Positions 1 to 11,450 of a stretch of 64,000 bases of DNA are shown piece after piece. The notes beneath the pieces were generated by a model. The model saw nothing but the letters and a program-made list of their open reading frames with translations. It was not told where the DNA came from and did no database searches. The stretch spans positions 62,001-126,000 of the forward strand of contig JAWUZG010001123.1 of the NCBI GenBank assembly GCA_036785705.1, read 5' to 3'. Position 1 is the first letter of the stretch. The number at the start of each line of letters is the position of its first letter. The stretch is from Acanthornis magna (taxonomy: Eukaryota; Chordata; Aves; Passeriformes; Acanthizidae). A program made the translations under genes and the position numbers.

Positions 1-160
1 ACATAAAACGCATGCTAAGAAATGGATAAAAAACACCTAAGAAATACACAAAAATACCTAAAAAATACTTTTAAACAACCCAAAAAAAAAATCTTAAAAA
101 CACATCAAAACCACCTAAAAAAAATTTAAAAACACATCAAAACCACCTAAAAAAACCTCT
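1..160. other. A-rich low-complexity sequence
   Basis: The stretch is A-rich with CCTAAAAAA-type words. An imperfect direct copy of a roughly 27-bp unit (core ACACATCAAAACCACC) occurs near 100-122 and 131-150. I see no gene or RNA in it. Confidence 0.6.
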
Positions 161-540
161 AAAAAATCCAATTTCGGGCCGATTTCGGCGCTTTTTTCGC
201 TGGTAAAGATCGGAGCGAAGGGAGAAGCCTCAGAGGGAATTTTTTTTTCCTGAATTCGCGGGGAAGAAAAGCCTCGAGGTCGATTGGAAATTCAATTTTT
301 CCCCCCGGGAAGGGAAGGCTTTGGGGTCACGGCGCGGTCACGATGGAAATGAAGCTGCGCAGACAAAGCCGCGGAGGTTTTGTCCCAAAAAATTCGCTTT
401 TGTCCTCAAAAAAAATCCCCGAAAAAAATAATCGGAGGTGTCCTCCTGTGCTCGATCCGAGAGGGGGGAATGGGAAAATTTGATTTTTTTTTTTGGGATT
501 TTTTTTAGGGGGGTTTGGAGGGGGTGGGGGAGGGGTTGGG
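161..540. other. low-copy spacer, no gene seen
   Basis: This is mixed-composition, non-tandem sequence with short T and A tracts. It is one of the few low-copy pieces upstream of HOXC4. I see no open frame with protein-like composition and no strong motif cluster. Confidence 0.5.
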
Positions 541-1250
541 GTGAAAAATGAGGATTTGGGGTCCGGGGAGGGGAGAATAAAAAGGGGGAAAAAGGGGAAA
601 AAGGGGAGAAAATGGGGAGAAAATGGGGAGAAAAGTGGGGGGAAAAGGGGAAAAAAAGGAAGAAAATGGGGAGAAAATGGGGAGAAAATGGGGGAGAAAA
701 TGGGGGAGAAAGTGGGGGAGAAAATGGGGAGAAAATGGGGGGAAAGTGGGGGAAAAAGGCAAAAAAAAGGGAAGAAAATGGGGAGAAATGGGGAGAAAAT
801 TGGGGAAAAAATTGGGGGAGAAAATGGGAGAAAATGGGGGGAAAGTGGGGGGAAAGTGGGGGAAAAAGGGGAAAAAAAGGGAAGAAAATGGGGAGAAAAT
901 GGGGAGAAAATGGGGGAAAAAAGTGGGGGAGAAAATGGGAGAAAAAACGGGGGGGAAAGTGAAAAAAGGGGGGAAAAAAAGGGGAAAAAAGGGAGAAAAT
1001 GGGAGAAAAAAGGGGAGAAAAAATGGGGGAAAGAGGGGAGAAAAAAGGGGAAAAAAGGGGGAAAAAGGAGAAAAAATTTAAAAAGGGGGAAAGAAAATAA
1101 AAGGGAAAAAAAGAAGGAGGAAAAAGGAAAGAAAAAGGGAAAGGGGGGAAGGGAAAAAAGGGAAAAAAGAGAAATAAAGGGCGAGAAAACGGGAGGTAAA
1201 ATAGAGGTGAAAAAAGGGAAAAAAAGAGAGGAAATTAAATAAATAAAAAT
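541..1250. repeat. purine minisatellite, GGGGAGAAAAT-type unit
   Basis: The + strand is almost pure purine: 11-12 bp units of GGGGAGAAAAT and GGGGGAAAGT drift into GGGGAAAAAA toward the right end. The strand skew makes long Lys/Gly/Glu and Phe/Pro/Ser reading frames that are by-products of the repeat. A very similar unit recurs at 21600-22265. Confidence 0.9.
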
Positions 1251-1995
1251 TAAAAAAAAAGCAAAGAGCACAGCTCGGAATTCCCGGGAAAAAGAGGATC
1301 CAAGAGGGATTGAAAAAAAGGAAAATTGGATTTTTGGGGTTAGAAATCTTGAGGATTTTCCCTTTTTTTTTGCCTTTTTTCGATGGCCTTCCCCGAGGGT
1401 GGGGGAGGGGTCCCCAAGAGGAGATTTTGGGGCGAATTTTGGGATTTTGGGGATGGAAATGAGGCGGGAATTCCCCAAGGAAGAGCAAAAACCCCAAACC
1501 TCGATTTTTCCGTTCTCCGAGTCCTCCCGGGCTCGTTCCGAGCTTTATTCTCTTTTTTTTTTTTTTTTTTTTTTAATCATCATCATTAATTTAATTTATT
1601 TTTAACCGCGCCGCCGTTTCGAGAGGGGAAAAAAAAAAAAAAAAATCCGATTTATCCTCGGGAAAGAGCAACCTGTGGATATTTATGGATATTTATTTAT
1701 TTCCTCCTCCGCGGTGAGAAAAAATCCTTTTATGGACTCCAAAGATTCCCTGGGGATGGGAAAAAAAAGGGATTTTTTGGGGGGTTGAAATGAGGGATTT
1801 GGGGACTGGAATAATTTGGAATAATTTGTATTAATTTTTGATTATTTTTAATTATCCCTCGCCCCAAAAGCTGTGGGAATTTTCCCCTCCCCGCCTGAAT
1901 TTTGGGATTTTTTTACGACTTTAGGAAGGAGGAGGCGCTGGAGGCAATTAGGGAAACCGTGGGAGAATTGCCACTAATAAAACCCAAAAAAAACC
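1251..1995. other. low-copy AT-rich spacer
   Basis: Low-copy sequence with T and A homopolymers near 1549-1574 and 1628-1646. It contains a CATCATCATTAATTTAATT stretch near 1579, a duplicated GGATATTTAT word at 1678-1700 and TTTTATGG near 1727, which are homeodomain/CDX-type words. No gene is seen. It could hold a conserved regulatory element; comparison with other birds would decide. Confidence 0.45.
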
Positions 1996-2950
1996 CCAAA
2001 TTCAGGGGGGAGAAAGTCCCAAATTCCGGGAAAATAACCCCAAATCCAGGGAAAGAAAATGCCCCAAATCCAGGGAAAAGAACCCCAAATTCATGGGGGG
2101 AAAAAAAAAAAAAAACAACAACAGGGGGGAAAATGCCGCAAATTCGGGAGAAATAACCCCAAATTTAGGGGGGGAAAGCCCCAAATCAATGTGGAAAAAA
2201 AGCACAAAATTCAGGGGAAAAAAACCCCAAATCCATGGGGGGAAACTGCCAAATTCAGGGAAGGAAAATGCCCCAAATTCAGGGAAAATTACCCCAAATC
2301 AATGGGGGAAAAAAGCACAAACTTAAGGGGGAAAAAAGCCGAAATACATGGGGGGAAAACCCCCAAATTCAGGGAAAGAAAGCCCCAAATCAATGGGAAA
2401 ATAATCCCAAATCAATGGGGGAAAAAGGTTCAAATCCATGGGAAAAAAGTGCAAAATTCAGGGAAAGAAAACCCCAAATCAATGGGAAAATAACCCCAAA
2501 GAAATGGGGGGAAAAAGCCTTAAATCCAGGGGAAAGAAAATGCCCCAAATCCAGGGAAAATAACCCCAAATTCAGGGGGGGAAATGCCCCAAAATTCAGG
2601 GGACAATGCCCCCAATCAATGGGGAAAAAAGCACAAAATTCAGGGGGGGAAAAAGTCCAAATCCATGGGGGGAAAAAACCCCAAATTCAGGGAAAATAAC
2701 CCCAAATTCGGGGGGAAATGCCCCAAAATCCAGGGGACAATGCCCCCAGTCAATGGGGAAAAAAGCACAAAATTCAGGGGAAAAAAGCCCCAAATCCATG
2801 GGGGGAAAAGCCCCAAATTCAGGGAAAACAACCCCAAATCAATGGGGAAAAAAGCACAAAATTCAGGGGAAAAAAGTCCAAATCCATGGGGGGAAAAATC
2901 CCAAATTTGGGGAAAATAACCCCAAATTCCGGGGGGAAAAGCCCCAAATT
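1996..2950. repeat. minisatellite, CCCCAAATTCAGGG-type unit
   Basis: About 950 bp of 18-24 bp units alternate CCCCAAATTCAGGG with CCCCAAATCCATGGG and A-rich linkers. Several blocks recur as larger units, for example the run around 2590-2690 and again 2720-2830. The Lys/Pro/Asn-rich frames across it are repeat artefacts. Confidence 0.9.
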
Positions 2951-3125
2951 CACGTTTGGGGTTTTGAGCTCCTCGCGAACCCCAAATCCTCTCCCGAGGA
3001 ATCCCAGGGGCGATTCTCGAGCCTCGGGAAGTTCCTCTTGCTTTTTTTTTTTAAATTAATTGCGGCTCTCCCTAATTAATCCCCGACCCCGCGGACGTCA
3101 CGGCGCCTCGTTAAAAATGATTCAA
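2951..3125. other. low-copy island with TAATTAAT and a CRE-like half site
   Basis: A non-repetitive island between two arrays. It contains TAATTAAT at 3073-3080 and GACGTCAC at 3094-3101. This is a candidate noncoding element only; no coding potential is seen. Confidence 0.4.
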
Positions 3126-3640
3126 AACCCTAAATAAAAAAACCTTTTAAAAATAAGAAAAAACCCCTAAAAAATTAAACAAACACAGAGGCGAGGAGAA
3201 AAAAAAAGGGGAAAAAAAAGGGAAATAACCCGGAATAAAACCGTTTTAATTTCAATTTTAAAATCCGGGGAAAAGAAAAAAGGAAAAAAAAAAGGGAAAT
3301 AACCCGGAATAAAATCGTTTTAATTTCAATTTTAAAATCCGGGGAAAAGCCCTAAAATAAGACCCAAAAAAATTAAACAAACCCAGAAACGAGGAGCAAA
3401 AAATTTAAAAAAATTAAATTTAAAATATCTTTAAAAATAGGGGGGAAAAAAGGAAATAATTCCCAATAAAACCCTTTTAAATTTAATTTTAAAATCCGGG
3501 GGCGGGGGAAAAAAGCCCTAGAATAAAAATAAAATTAAACAAATAAACCCAGAAACGAGGAACAAAAAAAAAAATAGGGAAAAATAAAAAAGGAGATCAT
3601 CCCGACTAAAACCCTTTTAATTTCAATTTCCAAACCCCCG
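3126..3640. repeat. diverged tandem repeat, about four units
   Basis: The block ATAAAACC(G/C)TTTTAATTT followed by TTTTAAAATCCGGGG recurs near 3234, 3310, 3466 and, decayed, 3605. Between copies lie A-rich linkers with AAACAAACCCAGAAACGAGG. Spacing varies from about 75 to 155 bp. Confidence 0.75.
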
Positions 3641-3739
3641 GGAAAAAAAAAAAAAAAAAAAAAAAAGCCCTAAAATCAAACCGCAAAAAAAAAAAAAAAA
3701 AAGAAAAAAAAAAAGAAAAAAAAAAAGAAAAAAGAAGCA

Positions 3740-3960
3740 CAAAGAGCTCCGGCGGCGCTGATTTATGACTTTTCCCAAGGCCATAAAATCGCAGCGCGGC
3801 CCCAAAGCTCCGCGGCGCTGAGCGCTGGCGCTGATCAATCAAACATCAACCGCGCACGGCACGAAGTGATCGCCAGCGCTGCCGCGGGACAGAGCCGCCG
3901 GCAGGGAAAGGGTTAACGGCCGCGAAAGGGTTAATGGCCGCGAAAGGGTTAATAAGACAT
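3740..3960. promoter_or_regulatory. candidate noncoding regulatory island with PBX-HOX-type motifs
   Basis: Low-copy GC-rich DNA. TGATTTATGA at 3759-3768 matches a PBX-HOX composite core, CCATAAA at 3781-3787 is a CDX/posterior-HOX-type word, and the complement of 3834-3841 reads TGATTGAT, a PBX-HOX group 1/2-type core. It lies about 8 kb upstream of HOXC4, in what should be the HOXC5-HOXC4 interval. Function is inferred from motifs only. Its right end (3900-3958) passes into the next array. Confidence 0.45.
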
Positions 3961-5465
3961 TTGAAAAGGGTTAAAAAAACTGAAAAAAAGGGGTGGAAAA
4001 GCAGGGAAAAGGGTTGGAAAAACAAAAAAAAAGGGGTGGAAAAATAAAAAAAAAGGTTGGAAAAATAAAAAAAAGGGTTGGAAAAGCAGGAAAAAAGGGT
4101 TGGAAAAACAACCCAAAAAAAGGGTTAAAAAAACAAAAAAAATGTTGGAAAAATAAAAAAAAGGGTTGGAAAAACAGGAAAAAGGGTTGGAAAAACAACA
4201 AAAAAAAAGGGTTGGAAAACAAAAAAAAAGGGTTGAAAAAACAGGAAAAAGGGTTGGAAAAACAACCAAAAAAAGGGTTGGAAAAGCAGGAAAAAGGGTT
4301 GGAAAAAGAGGAAAAAGGGTTAAAAACCAGGGAAAAGGGTTAAAAAACAAAATAAGAAGGGTTGGAAAAGCAGGAAAAAGGGTTGAAAAACCAAAAAAAA
4401 AAGGTTGAAAAAGCAGGAAAAAGGGTAAAAAACAAACAAAAAAAAGGGTTGGAAAAACAGGAAAAAGGGTTGGAAAAACAAAAAAAAAGGTTGGAAAAAT
4501 AAAAAAAAAGGGTTGGAAAAGCAGGAAAAAGGGTTGGAAAAATAAAAAAAAAGGGTTGGAAAAGCAGGAAAAAGGGTTGGAAAAACAAAAGCAGGGTTGA
4601 AAAAACAAAAAAAAAGGTTAAAAAAACAGGAAAAAGGGTTAAAAAACAAAATAAAAAGGGTTGGAAAAACAAAAAAAGTGTTGAAAAAACAACAAAAAAA
4701 AAGGATTAAAAAAACAGGAAAAAGGGTTGGAAAAACAAACAAATAAAAAGGGTTGGGGAAAAAAAGGGTTAAAATCCTAAAAACAAAACAAAACAAAAAA
4801 GGTGGGATACCTAAAAAAGGTTTTTCAAAAGAAAAGAAAAAGGGGTAAAAAACAACCCAAAAAAAGGGTTGGAAAAAGAACCAAAAAAAAAGGGTTGGAA
4901 AACAAAAAAAAAAAAGAGTTGGAAACCTAAGAAAGGGTTGGAAAGCTAATAAAAAGGGTTAAAATCCTAAAAAAGAATTAAAAACATAAAAAGAAAGGTT
5001 GAAGACCTCAAAAAAAGGGTAAAATCCTGAAGAAAGGGTTAAAATCCTTAAAAAGAGTCAGGAGCCTCAAAAAGAGTTAAAAAACCCAAAAAGAAGGGTT
5101 GAAACCACAACGGAAAGGGTTAAAATGTTAAAAAAGGGTTAAAAAGACAAAAAAAAAGAGTTAAACCCCCCAAAAGAATTAACATCCTTAAAAAAAGTGT
5201 TTAAAAACCCAAAAGGGGAGTTAAAAACCCCAAAAGAAGAGTTAAAAACCCCAAGAGTTAAAAACCTCAAAAGAAGAGTTAAAAACCCCAAGAGTTAAAA
5301 ACCCCAAAAGAAGAGTCCAAAACCCCAAAAGAAGAGTTAAAAACCCAAAAAGAAGAGTTAAAAACCCCAAAAGAAGAGCTAAAAACCTCAAAAGAAGAGT
5401 TTAAAACCCCAAGACTTAAAAACCCCAAAAGAAGAGTTAAAAACCCCAAAAATTAAAAAACCTAA
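3900..5465. repeat. minisatellite, AAAGGGTTGGAAAAAC-type unit
   Basis: The first three units (3905-3955) are GC-rich GGCCGCGAAAGGGTTAA. They give way to about 20-bp GGGTTGGAAAAACA units up to about 4780, and then to about 21-bp GAAGAGTTAAAAACCCC units to 5465. The gradation shows progressive divergence along one array. Confidence 0.9.
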
Positions 5466-5640
5466 AAAAAATCCCGATGGTTTGTGGGGTTGGAATTCCC
5501 TGGGAGAGCGGAGTTGGTTTGGGGTCGTTTTGCCCCAAAAATTTGGGGAAATTTGGGCAATGTGAGGGTTTGGGGCGGGGGAGGGGCAGGCCTTGGGGGC
5601 AGGGGGGTTTGGGGTGCTGAGCCTTCCCAAAGTGCCCCAA
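5466..5640. other. low-copy spacer
   Basis: Short G/T-rich non-tandem sequence between two arrays. No gene or strong motif is seen. Confidence 0.5.
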
Positions 5641-6737
5641 AATATCCTAAAATATCCTAAAATATCCCAAAATATCCTAAAATACCCTAAAATATCCCAG
5701 ACCCACACAAAACCACCCCAGAAAAACCCAAAATACCCCAAAATACCCAAAAATACCCCAGACCCACCCAAAAACATCCCAAAATACCCCAAAGTACCCC
5801 AAAATATCCTAAAATACCCCAAAGCCACACAAAACCACCAAAAAAACCCGAAAATACCCCAAAATATCCTAAAATACCCCAAACACACCCAAAACCATCC
5901 CAATATACCCCAAAATACCCCAAAATACCCCAAAATATTCTAAAATACCCCAAACCCACTCCAAACCATCCCAAAATACCCCAAAATAACCCAAACCTAC
6001 TCCAAACCTACTCTAAACTACCCCAAATATCCCAAAATACCCAAAATATCCTAAAATACCCCAAACCCACTCCAAACACCTCAAAATATCCCAAAATATC
6101 CTAAACTCACCCCAAACTGTCCCGAACTGCCCCAAATTGCCCCAAATACTCCAAACCACCCCAAAGCATTCCTAAACCACCCCGAATTACCCCAAACCCA
6201 CCCCAAACTGCCCCAAACCACCCCAAACCATCCCAAAAATACCCCAAACCACCCCAAACCATCCCAAAATACCCCAAACCACCCCAAACCATCCCAAAAT
6301 ACCCCAAAATACCCCAAATTGCCCCAAAACTCACCCCAAAGCTATCCAAGACCACCCAGACCACCCCAAACTCACCCCAAACCCATCCCAAACCATCCCA
6401 AACCTCAAAGCCACTCCAAAACCACTGAAACCATCCCAAAACCACCCCAAATTCACCCCAAACCACCCCAAATTCAACCCAAACCGCCCCAAACTCACCC
6501 CAAACCCATCCCAAGGCATCTCAAACCTCAAACCCACACCAAACCTGCCCAAACTCACCCCAAACCGCCCTAAACCACCCCAAAAAAACCCCAAATTCAC
6601 CCCAAACTGCCCCAAATTCATCCCAAACTGCCCCAAATTCACCCCAAACTGCCCCAAATTCACCCCAAACTGCCCCAAATTCACCCCAAACTGCCCCAAA
6701 TTCATCCCAAACAGCCCCAAACCCACACCAAACCCAT

Positions 6738-9291
6738 CCCTAACCCTAACCCTAACCCTAACCCTAACCCAAACCACCCCAAATTCACTCCAAACCACCC
6801 CAAATTCACTCCAAACCATCCCAAACCCACCCCAAATTCACCCCAAACCACCTCAAACCCATCCAAACCCATCCCAAGCCATCCCAAACCTCAAACTCAC
6901 ACTAAACCTCCCAAACTCACCCCAAACTTCCCCAAACCAACTCAAACATATCCAAGACCACCCAAACCACCCCAAACCCACCCCAAACCTCCCTAAACCA
7001 CCCTAAAAAGGCCCAAATTCACCCCAAATTCATCCCAGCCCACCCTGACACACCCTAAACACACCCTAAACCACCCCAAACCATCCCACACTTTCCCCAA
7101 ATGACCTCAAACCTATCCAACGCCACCCAACCCCATCCAACCCCATGGGTAACCCTAAACCTAACCACAACCCTAAACCCACACTGAATCCACCCCAAAC
7201 CAATCCCAAACGACCTCAAACCAAACCAAGACCACCCAAACAAACCCAAATTTAACACAGATCACCCCAAATTCACCCCAAACCATCCCAAACCATCCAA
7301 AACCACACAGAACCCATCCCTAACCCTAACCATAACCCTAACCCTAACCCGAACCATAACCCCAAACCCATCCCAAACCCACACTAAATCCACCCCAAAT
7401 TCATCCCAAACCACCTCAAACCAATCCAATACCACCCAAACCAACCCAAATTCACCCCAAACCACCCCAAATGCACCCTAAACCACCATAAACTGTCCCA
7501 AACCCACCCCAAACCAGTCCCAAACCACCCAAACCCCACCAAACCCAACCAAACCCTAACCACAACCATAACCATAACCCTAACCCAAACCAAACTCTAC
7601 CCATAACCGTAACCCTAACCCCAAACCCACGCTGAATCCACCCCAAATTCATCCCAAACCACCTCAAACTAATCCAAGACCACCCAAACCACCCCAAATT
7701 CACCCCAAACCATCCCACACTTCCCCAAACCACTTCAAACCTATCCAAGACCACCCAAACACATCCAACCCCATGGGTAACCCTAACCCTAACCCTAACC
7801 ATAACCGTAACCCTAATCCTAACCCCAAAGCCATCCCAAACCCACACTAAATCCACCCCAAATTAATCCCAAACCACCTCAAACCAATCCAAGACCACCC
7901 AAACCACCCCAAATTCACCCCAAACCTCCACAAACTGCCTTAAACCTACCCCAAATCCATCCCAAATCCATCCCAAACCCATCCCAAACCTCCCCAAACT
8001 CATGTCAAACAGCCCCAAACCCAACCCACACACATCCCACCCCACAAATTCACCCCAAATCCATCGCACACTTCCCAAAATTTACCCAAGACCACCCAAA
8101 CCACCCCAAATTCACCCCAAACCACCCAAAACCACACCAAACCCATCCAAACCCATCCCTAACCCTAACCCTAACCCTAACCCTAACCATAACCCTAACC
8201 ATAACCCTAACCATAACCATAACCTTAACCTTAACCCTAACCATAACCCAAAACATAACCATAACCCTGACCCTAATCCTAACCCCAAACCCTTCCCAAA
8301 CCCACACTGAATCCACCCCAAACCAATCCCAAACCACCTCAAACCAATCCGAGACCACCCAAACCAACCCAAATTCACCCCAAATGCACCCCAAACCCAT
8401 CCCAAACCACACCAAACCCATCCAAACCCATCCCTAACCCTAACCACAATCATAACCTTGACCCTTACCCATCCCAAATCACCCCAGACCCATCCCAAAC
8501 CATCCAAAACCACACCAAACCCATCCAAACCCATCCCTAACCCTAACGCTAACCCTAACCATAACCTTAACCCTAACCATAACCCTAACCCCAAGCTCTT
8601 CCCAAACCCACACCAAATCCACCCCTAACCAATCCTAAATCACCGTAAACCAATCCAAGACCACCTAAACCAACCCAAATTCACTCGAAATTCTATGCAA
8701 AGCTCCACAAACCACCCCAAACCACCCCAAACCACCCCAAACCACCCCAAACCTCCCCAAACTCATGCCAAACAGCCCCAAACCCAACCCACACATATCC
8801 CACCCCCACAAATTCACCCCAAATCCATCGCACACTTCTGCAAACTGACCCAAGACCACCCAAACCACCCCAAATTCACCCCAAACCACCCAAAACCACA
8901 CCAAACCCATCCAAACCCATCCCTAACCCTAACCCTAACCCTAACCATAACCCTAACTCGAACCCTAACCATAACCATAACCTTAACCTTAACCCTAACC
9001 ATAACCCAAAACATAACCATAACCCTGACCCTAATCCTAACCCCAAACCCATCCCACACCCACACTGAATCCACCCCAAACCAATCCCAAACCACCTCAA
9101 ACCAATCCGAGACCACCCAAACCAACCCAAATTCACCCCAAATGCACCCCAAACCCATCCCAAATCATCCAAAACCCATCCAAACCCATCCCTAACCCTA
9201 ACCCTAACCATAGCCATAACCTTAACCTTAATCTTAACCATAACCTTCACCATAACCATAACCATAACCATAACCATAACCATAACCATAA
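6738..9291. repeat. interstitial telomere-like CCCTAA tracts
   Basis: Runs of CCCTAA, often mixed with CCATAA, CCTTAA and CCGTAA variants, occur at about 6738-6770 (five perfect units), 7316-7352, 7776-7826, 8157-8285, 8535-8593, 8918-9043 and 9189-9291. The last is mainly CCATAA. All have the C-rich strand on +. They sit inside the CCCCAAA block rather than at a chromosome end. Confidence 0.85.
7990..9200. repeat. higher-order duplication of about 763 bp
   Basis: The segment beginning AACTCATGTCAAACAGCCCC near 7998 recurs near 8761 with few changes. The telomere-like tract at 8157 likewise pairs with that at 8918, and the ACACTGAATCCACCCC piece near 8303 pairs with that near 9063. This is a tandem higher-order repeat within the CCCCAAA block. 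Confidence 0.75.
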
Positions 9292-9340
9292 CCCACCCCA
9301 AACCACCCCAAACCACCCCAAACCCACCCCAAAGCTCCCC

Positions 9341-9454
9341 AAAATGCCCTCCGGGGGTCCTGACCATGTCCCAGCCCCAGGGGTGACACCTCCATCATCC
9401 CCAAACCCCAAAGCTCCTCTGCCCCAAATCCCCTCCCATCCCCTCCCCCACAAT
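9341..9454. other. low-copy spacer
   Basis: A short non-tandem sequence separates the CCCCAAA block from the HOXC4-proximal array. No gene is seen. Confidence 0.5.
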
Positions 9455-11450
9455 TGGGGTTCATTTTTGGGGAGTTTTGGGTTCTTTATGCTCAGCCCGG
9501 GCTCTGTCCTGACTCAAATGGGGTGAATTCAGCGATTTGGGTGAATTTTATGGATTTTTTTTTTGGTCCCTTCTTGGCCTGGGCTCTTCCCATTGCCCTA
9601 CTCTCAAATTGGGTGAATTTTATGGATTTTCTGTTCCCTTCTCCTCACCCTGGGCTCTCCCCTCACCCAAATGGGGTGAATTGGGGGATTTGGGTGAATT
9701 TCACAGATTTTCTGCTCCTATCTCCTCACCCCAGGCTCTCCCCTGACCCAAACTGGGTGAACTGAGTGATTTGGGTGAATTTCACAGATTTTCTCTTCTC
9801 TTCTCTGCAGCCTGAGCTCTCCCCGTGGCCCTACTCTCAATTTGGGTGAATTCCATGGATTTTCTGCTCCCATCTCCTCGGCCCAGGCTCTCTCCTGACC
9901 CAAATGGGACGAACTGGAAGATTTGGGTGAATTTTATGGATTTTTTGGTTGTTCATCCTCACCGTGGGCTCTCCCCTGACCCAAATTGGGTGAATTGGCC
10001 AATTTGGGTGAATTTCACAGATTTTCTGTTCCCTTCTCATCGGCCTGGGCTCTCCTCTCACCCAGATTGGGTGAATTGTCCGATTTGAGTGAATTTCACA
10101 GATTTTCTGTTCTCTTCTCTGCAGCCTGAGCTCTCCCCGTGGCCCTACTCTCAATTTGGGTGAATTCCATGGATTTTCTGCTCCCATCTCCTCGGCCCAG
10201 GCTCTCTCCTGACCCAAATGGGACGAACTGGAAGATTTGGGTGAATTTCACAGATCTTTTGGTTCTTCATCCTCACCCAGGGCTGTCCCCTGACCCAAAT
10301 TGGGTGAATTGGCCAATTTGGGTGAATTTCACAGATTTTCTGTTCTCTTCTCTGCAGCCTGAGCTCTCCCCGTGGCCCTACTCTCAATTTGGGTGAATTC
10401 CATGGATTTTCTGCTCCCATCTCCTCGGCCCAGGCTCTCTCCTGACCCAAATGGGACGAACTGGAAGATTTGGGTGAATTTTATGGATTTTTTGGTTCTT
10501 TATCCTCACCCCGGGCTCTCCCCATGGCCCAATTCTCAATTTGGGTGAATGTCACAGATTTTCTGTTCCCTTCTCCGCACCCAAATGGGGTGAACTGGCC
10601 AATTTGGGTGAATGTCACAGATTTTTTGGTTCTTCATCCTCACCCGGGGCTCTCCCCATGGCCCTACTCTCAATTTGGGTGAATTTCATGGATTTTTCAG
10701 TTCTTTATCCTCACCCGGGGCTTTCCCCTGACCCAAATTGGTTGAATTTGGCTCTTTGGGTGAATTTCTCAGATTTTCTGTTCCCTTCTCATCAGCCTGG
10801 GCTCTCCCCTCACCCAAACTGGGTGAACTGGGTGATTTGGGTGAATTTCACAGATTTTCTGTTCTCTTCTCCTCACCCGGGGCTCTCCTCATGGCCCAAT
10901 TCTCAATTTGGATGAATTTCACAGATTTTCTGTTCCCATCTCCTCACCCCGGGCTCTGTCCTCACCCAAATGGGGTGAATTGGCCAATTTGGGTGAATGT
11001 CACAGATTTTTTGGTTCTTTATCCTCACCCGGGGCACTCCCCATGGCCCAATTCTCAATTTGGGTGAATGTCACAGATTTTCTGTTCCCTTCTCCTCAGC
11101 CTGAGCTCTCCCCATGGCCCTACTCTCAATTTGGATGAATTTCACAGATTTTCTGTTCCCATCTCCTCACCCCGGGCTCTGTCCTCACCCAAATGGGGTG
11201 AATTGGCCAATTTGGGTGAATGTCACAGATTTTCTGCTCCCTTCTCCTCACCCGGGGCTCTCCCCTCACCCAAATGGGGTGAATTGGCCAATTTGGGTGA
11301 ATGTCACAGATTTTTTGGTTCTTCATCCTCACCGTGGGCTCTCCCCATGGCCCTACTCTCAATTTGGGTGAATGTCACAGATTTTTTGGTTCTTCATCCT
11401 CACCGTGGGCTCTCCCCTCACCCGAATTGGGCCAATTTGTCTCTTCGGGT
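9455..11450. repeat. promoter-proximal minisatellite, about 75-bp unit
   Basis: Roughly 25 units share TTTGGGTGAATTTCACAG, then ATTTTCTG or ATTTTTTGG, then TCCTCACC and GGGCTCTCCCC. A larger period is present: the block with TCAATTTGGGTGAATTCC recurs near 9838, 10152 and 10386. Degenerate units at 11448-11575 connect the array to the HOXC4 promoter, so the unit may derive from promoter DNA. Confidence 0.9.

Larger units (their letters stand above)
5641..9340. repeat. 3.7-kb CCCCAAA-rich minisatellite block
   Basis: The left part (5641-6320) is CCCCAAAATA and CCTAAAATA units. The remainder is CACCCCAAATTCA and AAACCACCCC units with embedded CCCTAA tracts. The + strand is nearly free of G, so the complement is G-rich and could form G-quadruplexes. 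The Trp/Gly/Val-rich and Pro/Asn/His-rich frames are artefacts. Confidence 0.9.

Noticed and set aside
6738..9291. Chromosome-end telomere
   Set aside because: The CCCTAA tracts are short, interrupted and embedded in minisatellite with a gene-bearing region on the right and further low-copy DNA on the left.
1..11450. HOXC5, miR-615 or a miR-10-type hairpin upstream of HOXC4
   Set aside because: I found no YPWM/homeobox exon and no TACCCTGTAGA seed-type sequence in this part. HOXC5 should lie left of the window.
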